The notes below the pieces were generated by a model. The model was not told the DNA's origin. It saw only the letters and a program-made list of their open reading frames with translations, and made no database searches. Positions 23,110-32,388 of a stretch of 43,816 nt of DNA are shown here, piece by piece. Source of the DNA: Chloroflexi bacterium RBG_16_60_22. Its GTDB lineage: Bacteria > Chloroflexota > Dehalococcoidia > Dehalococcoidales > RBG-16-60-22. The translations under genes and the position numbers were made by a program. Numbering within the stretch: position 1 is the stretch's first letter; each line of letters opens with the position of its first letter. The stretch is from contig MGNX01000108.1 in assembly GCA_001796935.1 (NCBI GenBank), positions 1-43,816 on the forward strand. The letters are read 5' to 3'.

Positions 23110-23240
23110 AAAAGAGAGATAAGACAGGATTTTTCGGCAGTACGCAGTCTTGACAGTCAAGGTAAGCAATTATAACTTCATCAAATTTTAAAACCAGGCT
23201 GGTGAGAGCGTATCCAGACAAAGAGAAAGGAGAGAACAAG

Positions 23241-24578
23241 GTGAAAAGACTATGGCACAAAGTGGCAGCGGTGGGGATTATCTTGGTCGTTCTGGTGTTG
23301 TCGTTGGCGGCATTGCCGTCCTGCAAGAGTGGCCCGCAAGCTCCAAGTGAAATTGTTCTGGGTACCACCATGGGGTTAACCGGCGCCGCGGCCGGTTTCA
23401 GTCAGGGCGGTGCCTTCGGCCTGAAGGCAGCCGTCGAGGACATTAACAAACTTGGCGGGGTCTACGTCAAGGAATACGATAAAAGGATACCTGTCAAGCT
23501 GGTAATCCTCGATAACGAGAGCGACCCGGCCAAGGCGGGAACGCTGGCGGAAGACTTATTGACCACCCAGAAGTCAGACTTCCTGGTTTCTCCCCCGCAA
23601 TGGCCTCAGATGATTGCCGCCATCGCCACCGCGGCCGAAAGACATAAGACGCCGTTCGTCGGCTTTGCCGGTCCCTTCGAGCCGAACCAGGCCCTGAGGG
23701 AATCGGCCGGACCCTGGAATTACACCTGGGAAAGCGGCTTCCATATCGGCGCTCCATTCACCCCGGGCGATTTCAGGAATGTACCCGGATATACCATGAT
23801 GGACGTGTGGTGGGGCTTCCTTGATAAGTACGGCGGCCAGACCAACAAGAAAGTGGGCGCCTTCGCCTCGGATGACCCGGATGGACGCGGCTGGTACGGT
23901 GCCTTCACGCCGGCACTGCAGGGCAAGGGCTACACGGTTCTGGGTGCCGATAAGGAACTGGGTATCGCCCCCCTGGATACCACCGACTTCACGCCCATGA
24001 TAAAACAGTGGAAAGATAATAACGCTGAATTGCTTGTTGGCAACGCCCCTGCCCCCTGGTTCGGGACGTTGTGGCGGCAGGCCCAGACACAGGGCTACCG
24101 GCCCAAGGTTGTCATCGCGGAAAAAGCCGCCATGCTGTATTCCGATGTCACCGCCTGGGGCGGCGACCTCCCCTGGGGTATCGCGGCCCTGGTCGAGTGG
24201 GTTCCCACCATTAAAGCCCCGGGCATCGGCGATACGACCCCCGTATCGCTCGACGAGCGATGGAAGGCCGCGACCGGCCTGCCGACGCATCAGCTTGTTG
24301 GTTCTGGCTACTGTCAGGTTCAAATCATAATTGACGCCATTGAAAAAGCCGGCACTCTCAACAAGGATGCGGTTAATGCCGCTCTAGCCCAGGTTGACCT
24401 CATGACCATTCGCGGCCGGGCCAAGTATGACCAGTTCCAGTTCAGCGGGTTCCCCATCGCCCTCGGCCAGTGGTTCAAGGTGGACACTGCGGCGAAATGG
24501 GACTTCAAGGTTATTTCCTCCTCGCACGACTTCTATCCCGCGACGGCTGAACCGATGTACCCCATGCCTTATAAGTAA
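23241..24578 (+). CDS. livK: ABC importer substrate-binding lipoprotein (LivK / type I periplasmic-binding fold)
   Basis: This 445-residue Peripla_BP_6-type binding protein has a signal peptide ending in the lipobox LPSC. The mature part opens with EIVLGTTMGLTGAAAGFSQGGAFGLKAAVEDINKLGGV, the usual opening of Liv-family receptors, and includes KLVILDNESDPAKAGTLAEDLL. The start is GTG at 23241, chosen because AAAGGAG lies eight bases upstream and the signal peptide begins there (KRLWHKVAAVGII). It is the first gene of a five-gene importer operon. Family members bind branched-chain amino acids, amides, urea or aromatic acids; aromatic acids would fit this neighbourhood, but the ligand is not shown by sequence. 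Confidence 0.9.
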   Translation: MKRLWHKVAAVGIILVVLVLSLAALPSCKSGPQAPSEIVLGTTMGLTGAAAGFSQGGAFGLKAAVEDINKLGGVYVKEYDKRIPVKLVILDNESDPAKAGTLAEDLLTTQKSDFLVSPPQWPQMIAAIATAAERHKTPFVGFAGPFEPNQALRESAGPWNYTWESGFHIGAPFTPGDFRNVPGYTMMDVWWGFLDKYGGQTNKKVGAFASDDPDGRGWYGAFTPALQGKGYTVLGADKELGIAPLDTTDFTPMIKQWKDNNAELLVGNAPAPWFGTLWRQAQTQGYRPKVVIAEKAAMLYSDVTAWGGDLPWGIAALVEWVPTIKAPGIGDTTPVSLDERWKAATGLPTHQLVGSGYCQVQIIIDAIEKAGTLNKDAVNAALAQVDLMTIRGRAKYDQFQFSGFPIALGQWFKVDTAAKWDFKVISSSHDFYPATAEPMYPMPYK

Positions 24579-24597
24579 TGTCCAGGTAGCACAGAAT

Positions 24598-24634
24598 AGG
24601 GTGGGGCTCGGGCCCCGGTTCCGAGCCCTACCCT
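24598..24634 (+). promoter_or_regulatory. Intercistronic hairpin between livK and livG
   Basis: AGGGTGGGGCTCGG (24598-24611) pairs with CCGAGCCCTACCCT (24621-24634) over 14 bp with one G-T pair and a 9-nt loop. No T run follows. It could stabilise the livK message end or attenuate the rest of the operon, giving more binding protein than transporter. Confidence 0.65.
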
Positions 24635-24775
24635 GTAATTCTAAAACTGAAAGCTCGCTGCAAGTAATCAGGCGGCAATACGCGTTAACCTTAACTGAAG
24701 TTGTTGCTTAATTATTCATAGAAGGCACGGAATTTCCCGGGGCTTTTATTGTCCTGGCCAGCAAGAGGCAAGAGA

Positions 24776-25501
<726 letters not shown>

Positions 25502-25552
25502 ACCGGCCACGCGGCACAGGTTAAAACTATCAGGGAAAGGCAGAGCCACAAG

Positions 25553-26272
25553 ATGCCGGAAGAACCGCTGTTGAAGGTAAGCGATATCAACGTTTTTTAC
25601 GGGGGACTGCAGGCCCTCTGGGAAATATCCCTGACCGTTAATACCGGGGAAATCGTCGCCATTATCGGTGCCAACGGGGCCGGCAAGTCCACCCTGCTCA
25701 ATACTATCGCCGGTGTCATCCACCCGGCCAGGGGCAGCATCGAATTTGAGGGTAGAAGGATTAATACCCTGGAGCCTTTTCATATCGTGTCGCGGGGTGT
25801 CTGCCTCGTCCCTGAGGCGGGAAGGACTTTCCCCAACATGACGGTACGGGAAAACCTGAACATCGGCTCCTATAACAGCCAGGCCCGTGGTAAAAAAATG
25901 CAAAACCTGGAGCTGGTCTACGAGCACCTTCCCGTTCTGAAAGAACGACAAAACCAGCTGGCCAAGACCCTGAGCGGGGGGGAAAGGCAGATGCTGGCGA
26001 TTGGCCGCGGCCTGATGTCCGACCCGAAGCTCATGCTCTTTGACGAGCTGTCCCTCGGGCTCAGCCCGATAATCATCAACGAGCTTTACCGGGTCCTGAG
26101 GGAAATCCGGGCCCGGGGTATTACCGTCATTCTGGTCGAGCAAAACGTGAGGCGAAGTCTCAAGGAAGCCGACCGGGCCTATATCCTGGAATGCGGGCGG
26201 GTGGTATTGAGCGGCAACGTGGCCGAGCTGCGCGAGGAAGAGAAGGTGCAAAAAGCCTACTTTGGCACCTGA
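25553..26272 (+). CDS. livF: ABC importer ATPase, LivF type
   Basis: This 239-residue ATPase has all canonical motifs: Walker A GANGAGKST near residue 39, signature LSGGERQML near 142, Walker B LMLFDELSLGLSP and the H-loop VEQNV. VPEAGRTFPNMTVRENL gives the Q-loop region typical of LivF. It should pair with the LivG-type ATPase upstream, whose signature is degenerate, leaving one fully canonical nucleotide site per dimer. It lies 51 nt after livG and 23 nt before livH, in one operon. Confidence 0.92.
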   Translation: MPEEPLLKVSDINVFYGGLQALWEISLTVNTGEIVAIIGANGAGKSTLLNTIAGVIHPARGSIEFEGRRINTLEPFHIVSRGVCLVPEAGRTFPNMTVRENLNIGSYNSQARGKKMQNLELVYEHLPVLKERQNQLAKTLSGGERQMLAIGRGLMSDPKLMLFDELSLGLSPIIINELYRVLREIRARGITVILVEQNVRRSLKEADRAYILECGRVVLSGNVAELREEEKVQKAYFGT

Positions 26273-26295
26273 AGTCGATGAGAATGGGTATATAG

Positions 26296-27162
26296 ATGAA
26301 TCTTTTACTTGACTTATCCACTCCCATCGTCATGGGTATATTGCTGGGCGGCCTGTACTCCCTGGTGGCCCTGGGTCTCTCCCTGGTCTTCGGGGTCATG
26401 AAGCTGATAAACGTGGCCCACGGCGACCTGGTCCTGATGAGCACCTACCTGGCCTTTAGCATGATGACCTCCTTCGGACTGGACCCCATTCTCAGCCTGG
26501 TCATCGGGATGCCGGTAATGTTCGTCATCGGGTTCGCCATTCAGAGGTACCTGCTCAACCGCGCTTTTAAAATATCCATGGAAGCTCCCCTGATTATCGC
26601 CTTCGGGATTTCCATTATCCTCCAGAATTTCTACCAGATAGTCTGGACGCCGCTGTCCCGTGGCTTGACCCCCTCTTACGCGATGCTCAGTTTCAGCATC
26701 GGCGGACTTAACGTCCCGCTGGTATACGGGCTTGATTTTGCGGTCTCCCTGATAGTGATGCTGGCCCTCCGCGAATTCATGAAGAGGACTTACGTGGGCC
26801 AGGCCATTAACGCCGCCTCCCAGGACCGCGGCGCGGCCCAGCTGATGGGCATCAACGCCAACCGCGTTTACGCGTTCGCCTTTGCCATTGCCATGGTCCT
26901 GGCTGCCATCGCCGGTGTCTTTCTCGGGCTAACTTTCCCGTTTACGCCGCAGTCGGGCGTCTCTTTCCTCATCATCGCCTTCGGCGTCGTAGTGCTGGGC
27001 GGCCTGGGCAGCATCGCGGGGACATTCATCGGCGGCCTGGTCATGGGGCTGGCCCAGACTCTCGGCGGCTATTTCATCGGTACCGGCGCCCAGATGTTCG
27101 TCGCCTATCTTATCGTCTTTATCGTATTAGGAGTACGGCCGCAGGGCATCTTCGGCCGTTAG
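26296..27162 (+). CDS. livH: ABC importer permease, LivH type
   Basis: This 288-residue permease has about eight hydrophobic segments and LivH features: GILLGGLYSLVALGLSLVFGVMKLINVAHGDL at the N-terminus, INAASQDRGAAQLMGINANRVYAFAFAIA (the coupling helix that meets the ATPase) and GGLGSIAGTFIGGLVMG near the C-terminus. It forms the channel with LivM. Ribosome site weak. Its stop overlaps the ribosome site of the next gene (TTAGGAGG), so translation is probably coupled. Confidence 0.92.
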   Translation: MNLLLDLSTPIVMGILLGGLYSLVALGLSLVFGVMKLINVAHGDLVLMSTYLAFSMMTSFGLDPILSLVIGMPVMFVIGFAIQRYLLNRAFKISMEAPLIIAFGISIILQNFYQIVWTPLSRGLTPSYAMLSFSIGGLNVPLVYGLDFAVSLIVMLALREFMKRTYVGQAINAASQDRGAAQLMGINANRVYAFAFAIAMVLAAIAGVFLGLTFPFTPQSGVSFLIIAFGVVVLGGLGSIAGTFIGGLVMGLAQTLGGYFIGTGAQMFVAYLIVFIVLGVRPQGIFGR

Positions 27163-27169
27163 GAGGCAA

Positions 27170-28153
27170 GTGAAGGTAAATCCGTTCCGGTTAAGAGGGG
27201 GCCTGGCACCGCTGCTGATAGCCACCGTGCTGCTGGCGCTGTTCCCGCTCATCGGGGTGCCTCAAAACTGGCTGCTTTACCTCTTCCTCTTTTTTATCTA
27301 CCTGGCCCTGGCCAACATGTGGAACTGGCTGGCCGGCTACTGCGGCCTGATATCCCTGTGCCAGCCGGCTTTTATCGGGATTGGCGGGTACACCCTGGCC
27401 TTGATGACCTGGGTCGGGCTGCCTATCTGGCAGGGACTGATTGCCGGGGCCATCATCGCCGCCCTGTTTGCCGTAATCATATCGATACCCGTCTTCCGGC
27501 TCAGCGGTATCTACTTCGCGGTGGGCACTTTAATCGTACCGGAACTGCTGAGGCTTTTCTTTCTCAACTGGCGACCGGTCGGAGGATTGCTGTACGGCAA
27601 GGGCGCCGGCTATGCGGTGAAGGGGGCCACGACGATTCCCGCCACGGATATCTACTGGCTGACGCTTATTATCTGCATCGGCTCGGTGCTGATGATGCGC
27701 TTTATCCTGCGCTCCAACCTGGGACTGGGGCTGGCGGCCATCCGGGATAATGCCAGCAGCGCGGCCAGTTCCGGGATAAACGTCTTCAAACTGAAATTCT
27801 ACTCCTTCGTCGGCAGCGCCGCCATCACCGGACTGGCCGGGGCCGCCTTCTATATCCAGCAGGGGTTCATTGAGCCGACCAGCGCCTTCAACGTCAGGTG
27901 GACCATGGTCTTGATGCTGGCTACCGTCATCGGGGGGGTACGCCTGGAAGAGGGCCCGGCGGTCGGTGCCATTATCGTCGTTTTTCTGCACTTCCTGCTG
28001 GCCAGGTACGGCGGAGTCAGTCTCCTCATTCAGGGCGTCATCCTGGTCTTCATCATGCTGATAGCACCGCAGGGTATCATGGGCTCGGTGCGCCGCGCTC
28101 TGTCCCACCGGACTCCCCACCTCCGGCGACAGCCTGCCCGGACCAGGGGGTGA
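27170..28153 (+). CDS. livM: ABC importer permease, LivM type
   Basis: This 327-residue permease starts at GTG 27170, with AGGAGG immediately upstream inside the livH stop region. Family marks are the YLALANMWNWLAGYCGLISLCQPAFIGIGGYTLAL opening, RLSGIYFAVGTLIVPELLRL, the coupling segment GLGLAAIRDNASSAASSGINVFKLKFYSFVGSAAI and the ending IMLIAPQGIMGSVRR. It completes the importer SBP-ATPase-ATPase-permease-permease. The basic C-terminal tail RRALSHRTPHLRRQPARTRG is unusually long. The convergent nitroreductase gene ends 31 nt beyond the stop. Confidence 0.92.
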   Translation: MKVNPFRLRGGLAPLLIATVLLALFPLIGVPQNWLLYLFLFFIYLALANMWNWLAGYCGLISLCQPAFIGIGGYTLALMTWVGLPIWQGLIAGAIIAALFAVIISIPVFRLSGIYFAVGTLIVPELLRLFFLNWRPVGGLLYGKGAGYAVKGATTIPATDIYWLTLIICIGSVLMMRFILRSNLGLGLAAIRDNASSAASSGINVFKLKFYSFVGSAAITGLAGAAFYIQQGFIEPTSAFNVRWTMVLMLATVIGGVRLEEGPAVGAIIVVFLHFLLARYGGVSLLIQGVILVFIMLIAPQGIMGSVRRALSHRTPHLRRQPARTRG

Positions 28154-28184
28154 GCCAGCCGCCCGGCTTCCCCGGCTCGTTTCC

Positions 28185-28850
28185 TTAGTGGAAGCCGTAC
28201 CAGGTGACGACGGAATCCATCGAATCCCGTGTGGAGCGGCGCTCGTTACGGGGGGCCTTCCAGTCCGGATAGCCGATGGCGATGCCCATCGCGATGAGCT
28301 TGGACTCGGGGATTCCCGTTGCCTTGCGGACAATATCCGGGTAGGTGACCGCCTGTGCCTGGACCACCGTGGCCAGTCCTTCGTTGACGGCCGCCAGCAT
28401 GAGGTTCTCACAGGCCAGACCGCAGTCGTAAATCGACCATACGTTAATCCCTTTGCTCTGGTAGAAGAAGTCCCTCCCGACGAGGAGATAAATCACGGCC
28501 GGGGCGCCGTAGTGTGTAAAGTTCACCAGGATGCGTTGCTCCCGCTCTTCCTGGGTCAGCTCCGGCCGGCCAGGGTTAAGGGCGCTGATACGGTTGATGT
28601 AGGGCTCCGGGAACTCGTAGGGTCGGGCGATGTCCGGGGTGGGGTTTTTCACCCCCCGGGCCATGAACCCGTCCTGTATCGCCTTGAGGGGCTTTCCGGT
28701 GACTACGGCGAATTCCCAGGGCTGGGTGTTGGCCCAGGACGGGGCTTTCAACGCCTGCTCTATTACCTTCTTCAGTACCGCATTGGGGATGGGGTCGGGC
28801 TTGAAGGCCCGGCACGCCCGGCGCTCCCGGATGGCATCAAGAATGTCCAT
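28185..28850 (-). CDS. Nitroreductase family FMN oxidoreductase
   Basis: This 221-residue protein has the N-terminal FMN-phosphate motif RERRACRAF (residues 8-16), the APSWANTQPWEF segment near 36-47 and a C-terminal LIAMGIAIGYPD strand. The family uses FMN and NAD(P)H to reduce nitroaromatics, quinones, enones or dehalogenation substrates in the cytoplasm. It is a single gene with an AAGGAGGAG ribosome site and its own promoter, arranged back to back with the iorA promoter. Substrate not deducible; it could serve a quinone or phenolic intermediate in this setting. Confidence 0.9.
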   Translation of the reverse strand: MDILDAIRERRACRAFKPDPIPNAVLKKVIEQALKAPSWANTQPWEFAVVTGKPLKAIQDGFMARGVKNPTPDIARPYEFPEPYINRISALNPGRPELTQEEREQRILVNFTHYGAPAVIYLLVGRDFFYQSKGINVWSIYDCGLACENLMLAAVNEGLATVVQAQAVTYPDIVRKATGIPESKLIAMGIAIGYPDWKAPRNERRSTRDSMDSVVTWYGFH

Positions 28851-28902
28851 TAACTGCTCCTCCTTAAGTCTTTCACGGCTGTCAGCGTACCGTTCTGGTT
28901 AA

Positions 28903-28932
28903 ATTATCCCTGCTGCCGCCAGGGCAAGTCAA
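28903..28932 (-). promoter_or_regulatory. Promoter for the nitroreductase gene
   Basis: On the minus strand TTGACT (28932-28927) and GATAAT (28908-28903) are 18 nt apart. Its -35 box is only 2 nt from the -35 box of the opposing iorA promoter. Confidence 0.55.
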
Positions 28933-28934
28933 GT

Positions 28935-28964
28935 TTGCCAATGACGTTCGTTAGCGTGTAAAAT
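28935..28964 (+). promoter_or_regulatory. Promoter for iorA-iorB
   Basis: TTGCCA (28935-28940) and TAAAAT (28959-28964) are 18 nt apart. Transcription would begin near 28971, after the in-frame ATG at 28969, which supports the TTG start at 29065. Confidence 0.5.
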
Positions 28965-29064
28965 AAAAATGAAAGTCAGCTTCCCGCCATCGTTAGAGAG
29001 ACCGTCCGCCGCGTTACCTGTAAATCAATCGCCTTCAGGGTGGCGTGACGTCAGGAGGAGCGTA

Positions 29065-32000
29065 TTGAGCAAAGTCGCTGAAATAACGATTACCTCCGAT
29101 GCCCCCGGCGCCCGACTCTTCATGCTGGGCAATGAGGCCATCGCCCGGGGGGCCATCGAGGCCGGTGTCCAGGTGGTGGCTTCCTACCCCGGCACGCCTT
29201 CCAGTGAAATCACCGAGGCCCTGGTGGGCATGGCCGACAGGATGGGCTTCTACGCCGAGTGGTCGGTAAACGAGAAGGTGGCCATGGAGGTGGCCATGGC
29301 CGCTTCTATCTCCGGGCTGAAGTCCCTGGCGATAATGAAGCACGTGGGCGTCAACGTGGCCCACGACCCGTTGATGTCGGCCAGCTACATGGGTGCCCGC
29401 GGAGGCCTGGTGCTGATTTCCGCCGACGACCCCGGCCAGTGGAGCTCCCAGAATGAGCAGGACAACCGCTACATCGCCCGGCAGGCCTATATACCGGTGC
29501 TGGAGCCGTCCTCCGCCCAGGAGGCCAAGGACATGATGGCCAACGCCTTCCGCCTCTCCGAGGAGTTCAACCAGATGTTCATGTTGCGCTCGGTGACCCG
29601 CCTGGGCCACGGCCGCAGCGATATCGTTTTCGGGGAGATTGAGCGGGAGAAACGGGCGGGGAAGTTCGTCAAGGACCCCGGCCGGCTCGTCTGCCTGCCG
29701 GCGAATTTCCGCAACAACCGCCGCCTGGTGGTGGCGCGGATGGAAAAAATCCGGCAGGCGGTGGATGCCTGGCCCTATAACCGCCTGACGCTGAAGAAAA
29801 ACGCGAAGCTGGGCATCATCGCCACCGGCATTGCTTACGGCTACGCCATCGAGGCTGTCCAGTGGCTCGGGCTCGAGGACAAGGTATCGGTGCTGAAGGT
29901 CGGCACACCGTACCCGCTGCCCGCGGAGCTGACGAAGCAGATGCTTAAGGCGGTGCCGGAGGTCCTGGTGGTGGAGGAGCTGGAGCCCTTCGTGGAGGAA
30001 GCCGTCAAGGTAGTCGCCAAGGACGCCGGCCTCACCACGAAAGTCCACGGCAAGGATATGCTGTCAGTGGTCGGGGAGCTTTCCACCCGGCAGGTCTCCG
30101 AGGCGCTTTCAAAGCTGACCGGGGCCTTGCCGCCGGTGGACTTCGCTATGCTGGACAGGATAAAGGCGGAGACGCAGTCCCTGCTGCCCCTGCGTCCCCC
30201 CACCATGTGCGCCGGGTGTCCCCACCGGGCCACCGCCTATGCTATCAACATCGCCTGCCGGCGCTACCAGCAGGAGACCGGCCGGGAGCCGGTCAAGACG
30301 GGTGACATCGGCTGCTACGCCCTGGCGGCTAACCCGCCGCTCAACTCGGACGACGTCGCCGTCTGCATGGGTGGCGCTTTCGGGCTGGCCAACGGCTTTG
30401 CCCACGTGGTGGATGCCCCGGTGGTGGCCCATCTCGGCGACTCCACCTTTTTCCACTCCGGCATCCCCCCGATGATTAACGCCGTTTACAACAAGTCCCG
30501 GGTGACGATGGTGGTGATGGATAACGCCACCACCGGCATGACCGGATTTCAGCCCCACCCCGGCGCCTCGGGGGATGTCTCCGTGGACATCAAGATTGAG
30601 GACATCGCCCGGGCCAGCGGCGTGAAGTTCGTCGAGGTGGTGGACTCCTTCGACCTGCCGAAGCTTATCGAGACGCTGGATAAAGCCCTGAGGTTCGACG
30701 GGCCTTCGGTCATCGTCGCCCGCCGGCTTTGCGGTATCCTGGACCAGCGGGAGAAGCGGAAGCAGGGCGTTAAGACTGTCCCCTGGGAGGTAGAGGAAGA
30801 GAAATGCCTGGCCGGCGCTCCGCCGTACTGCCAGGCCACCTGCCCCCTGCACATCGATATCCGCGGCTATACCCGCCTGATTAAGGAGGGCAAATTCAAC
30901 GAGGCGCTGGCCATCATCAAGCAGACTTTGCCCTTCCCCGCCATCATCGGGCGCATCTGCACCCGCCCCTGCGAGGCCAGGTGCCAGCGGGCGGAGGTGG
31001 AGGAGGCCATCGCCATCAATGCCCTCAAGCGGGCGGCGTCCGACTTCGGTAAATATAAAGAAGGCTACTCCGTCAAGGCGGAGAAGAAGGAAAAAGTAGC
31101 CATCGTGGGCGGCGGTCCGGCCGGCATCATGGCCGCCTACGATTTGCGCAAGGCCGGCTATAAAGTGACCATCTTCGAAGCCCTCCCCAGGCTGGGTGGC
31201 ATGATGGCGGTGGGCATACCCGAGTTCCGCCTCCCCCGGGACATCCTGGACAAAGAGACGGCCATCATCAAGAAGCTGGGCGTGGAGATAAAGCTGAATA
31301 CCAGGGTGGGGAAGGACGTCAAAATGTCCGACCTCAAGAAAGACTACCACGCCGTGTTCATCGCCGTGGGCGCCCATAGAGGCCGGAACCTCGGCATCGA
31401 GAACGAGAAAGCCCCGGGCGTCATCGACGGCACCGAGTTCCTCCTCAAGGTGAACACCGGCCAGAAGGTAGCCGTACCGGACAGGGTGGCGGTGGTGGGG
31501 GGCGGCAACGTGGCCATCGACTGCGCCCGGACCGGCGTGCGGCTGGGCTGCCCTGATGTCACCATCGTTTACCGGCGCTCCCGGGCGGAGATGCCGGCCA
31601 TCGCCGAGGAGATAGCCGGGGCCGAGAGCGAGGGCGTGAAAATAAGGCTGCTGGCCGGCCCGAACAAGGTTGTTCTTAAAGGTAACAAAGTGTCCGGGCT
31701 GGAGTGTATCAAGATGAAGCTGGGCGAGCCGGACAAGAGCGGGCGGCGCCGCCCGGTGCCGGTAGCCGGCTCGGAGTTCACCGTGGCGGCCGACCTGATA
31801 ATCGCCGCCGTCGGCGAAGAGCCGGACCTGGCTTTGATGACCGGGGACATGACCAAAGCGGTCAAGGACGGACTGGTCAAGGCCGACCCCCTGACGCTGG
31901 AGACCGGCATCCCCGGCGTGTTCGCCGGCGGCGACGCCGTGACCGGACCGGCCACGGTCATCCAGGCGATGGCGGCGGGACGGAAAGCGGCCGTGTCCAT

Positions 32001-32388
32001 CGACCGTTTCCTCAAGGGCGAGCAACTGGACACCGGCCGGGAAGGGGAGGCCGTCTTCGAGAGCAAGCTTATCGTCGATACGTTCGGCATTACCCCGGAG
32101 TCCCGGCTGGACATGCCCCTGCTGCCGGTGGCGCAGCGGCGCGGCAACTTCCGGGAGGTGGAGCTGGGGTTAAGCCAGGAGGAAGCGGTGCGGGAGGCAA
32201 AGCGCTGCCTTTCCTGCGACTGCCATATCTGCATCGATTTGACGGGCTGTCCCGCCCTGATTACGGAGGACGACAGGGTAAAGATAGACCAGGAGAGCTG
32301 TCCCGGCTGCGGGGTCTGCGCCCAGGTCTGCCCGCACGACGCAATCTTTTTACCGGGAGCGAAAGATGGCCGCGACGAAAGAGCTTAA
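29065..32388 (+). CDS. iorA: Indolepyruvate:ferredoxin oxidoreductase alpha subunit with an inserted GltD-like NAD(P)H oxidoreductase module
   Basis: This 1107-residue fusion is nearly twice the length of ordinary IorA (about 600). Residues 1-570 are IorA: a pyruvate-oxidoreductase N-domain (NEAIARGAIEAG, ASYPGTPSSE) and a thiamin diphosphate domain with MCAGCPHR near 380 and GDSTFFHSG...DNATTGMTG. Residues about 580-1050 are GltD-like, with N-terminal Fe-S cysteines (CQATCP, CTRPCEARC), an FAD loop VGGGPAGIMAAYDL near 680 and a nucleotide loop VGGGNVAIDCARTG near 809. The end is the IorA ferredoxin, CPGCGVCAQVCPHDAI. IorA decarboxylates aryl or branched 2-oxoacids to acyl-CoA, giving electrons to ferredoxin; the module should connect this to NAD(P)H. 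Start: TTG at 29065, with AGGAGGAG just upstream and MSKVAEI-like family sequence; the ATG at 28969 lies before the predicted transcript. Confidence 0.9.
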   Translation: MSKVAEITITSDAPGARLFMLGNEAIARGAIEAGVQVVASYPGTPSSEITEALVGMADRMGFYAEWSVNEKVAMEVAMAASISGLKSLAIMKHVGVNVAHDPLMSASYMGARGGLVLISADDPGQWSSQNEQDNRYIARQAYIPVLEPSSAQEAKDMMANAFRLSEEFNQMFMLRSVTRLGHGRSDIVFGEIEREKRAGKFVKDPGRLVCLPANFRNNRRLVVARMEKIRQAVDAWPYNRLTLKKNAKLGIIATGIAYGYAIEAVQWLGLEDKVSVLKVGTPYPLPAELTKQMLKAVPEVLVVEELEPFVEEAVKVVAKDAGLTTKVHGKDMLSVVGELSTRQVSEALSKLTGALPPVDFAMLDRIKAETQSLLPLRPPTMCAGCPHRATAYAINIACRRYQQETGREPVKTGDIGCYALAANPPLNSDDVAVCMGGAFGLANGFAHVVDAPVVAHLGDSTFFHSGIPPMINAVYNKSRVTMVVMDNATTGMTGFQPHPGASGDVSVDIKIEDIARASGVKFVEVVDSFDLPKLIETLDKALRFDGPSVIVARRLCGILDQREKRKQGVKTVPWEVEEEKCLAGAPPYCQATCPLHIDIRGYTRLIKEGKFNEALAIIKQTLPFPAIIGRICTRPCEARCQRAEVEEAIAINALKRAASDFGKYKEGYSVKAEKKEKVAIVGGGPAGIMAAYDLRKAGYKVTIFEALPRLGGMMAVGIPEFRLPRDILDKETAIIKKLGVEIKLNTRVGKDVKMSDLKKDYHAVFIAVGAHRGRNLGIENEKAPGVIDGTEFLLKVNTGQKVAVPDRVAVVGGGNVAIDCARTGVRLGCPDVTIVYRRSRAEMPAIAEEIAGAESEGVKIRLLAGPNKVVLKGNKVSGLECIKMKLGEPDKSGRRRPVPVAGSEFTVAADLIIAAVGEEPDLALMTGDMTKAVKDGLVKADPLTLETGIPGVFAGGDAVTGPATVIQAMAAGRKAAVSIDRFLKGEQLDTGREGEAVFESKLIVDTFGITPESRLDMPLLPVAQRRGNFREVELGLSQEEAVREAKRCLSCDCHICIDLTGCPALITEDDRVKIDQESCPGCGVCAQVCPHDAIFLPGAKDGRDERA

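Larger units (their letters stand above)
22842..23240. other. Divergent control region between the SDR and ABC importer genes
   Basis: This 399-nt interval holds no gene. It carries promoters in both directions, a 12-bp inverted pair (22917-22928 and 23008-23019) covering both -35 boxes, an orphan ribosome site (23100-23109) and a perfect 13-bp palindrome, CTTGACAGTCAAG (23149-23161), in the ABC leader. Confidence 0.6.

Noticed and set aside
28188..28853. Plus-strand frame of 221 codons exactly opposite the nitroreductase
   Set aside because: Same span and length as the nitroreductase; only the minus strand shows FMN-binding motifs, a ribosome site and a promoter.
30109..32025. Minus-strand open frame of 638 codons opposite iorA
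   Set aside because: Its composition (very high Gly, His, Asp) is that of an antisense shadow, and the plus strand has an unbroken multi-domain enzyme with recognisable motifs.
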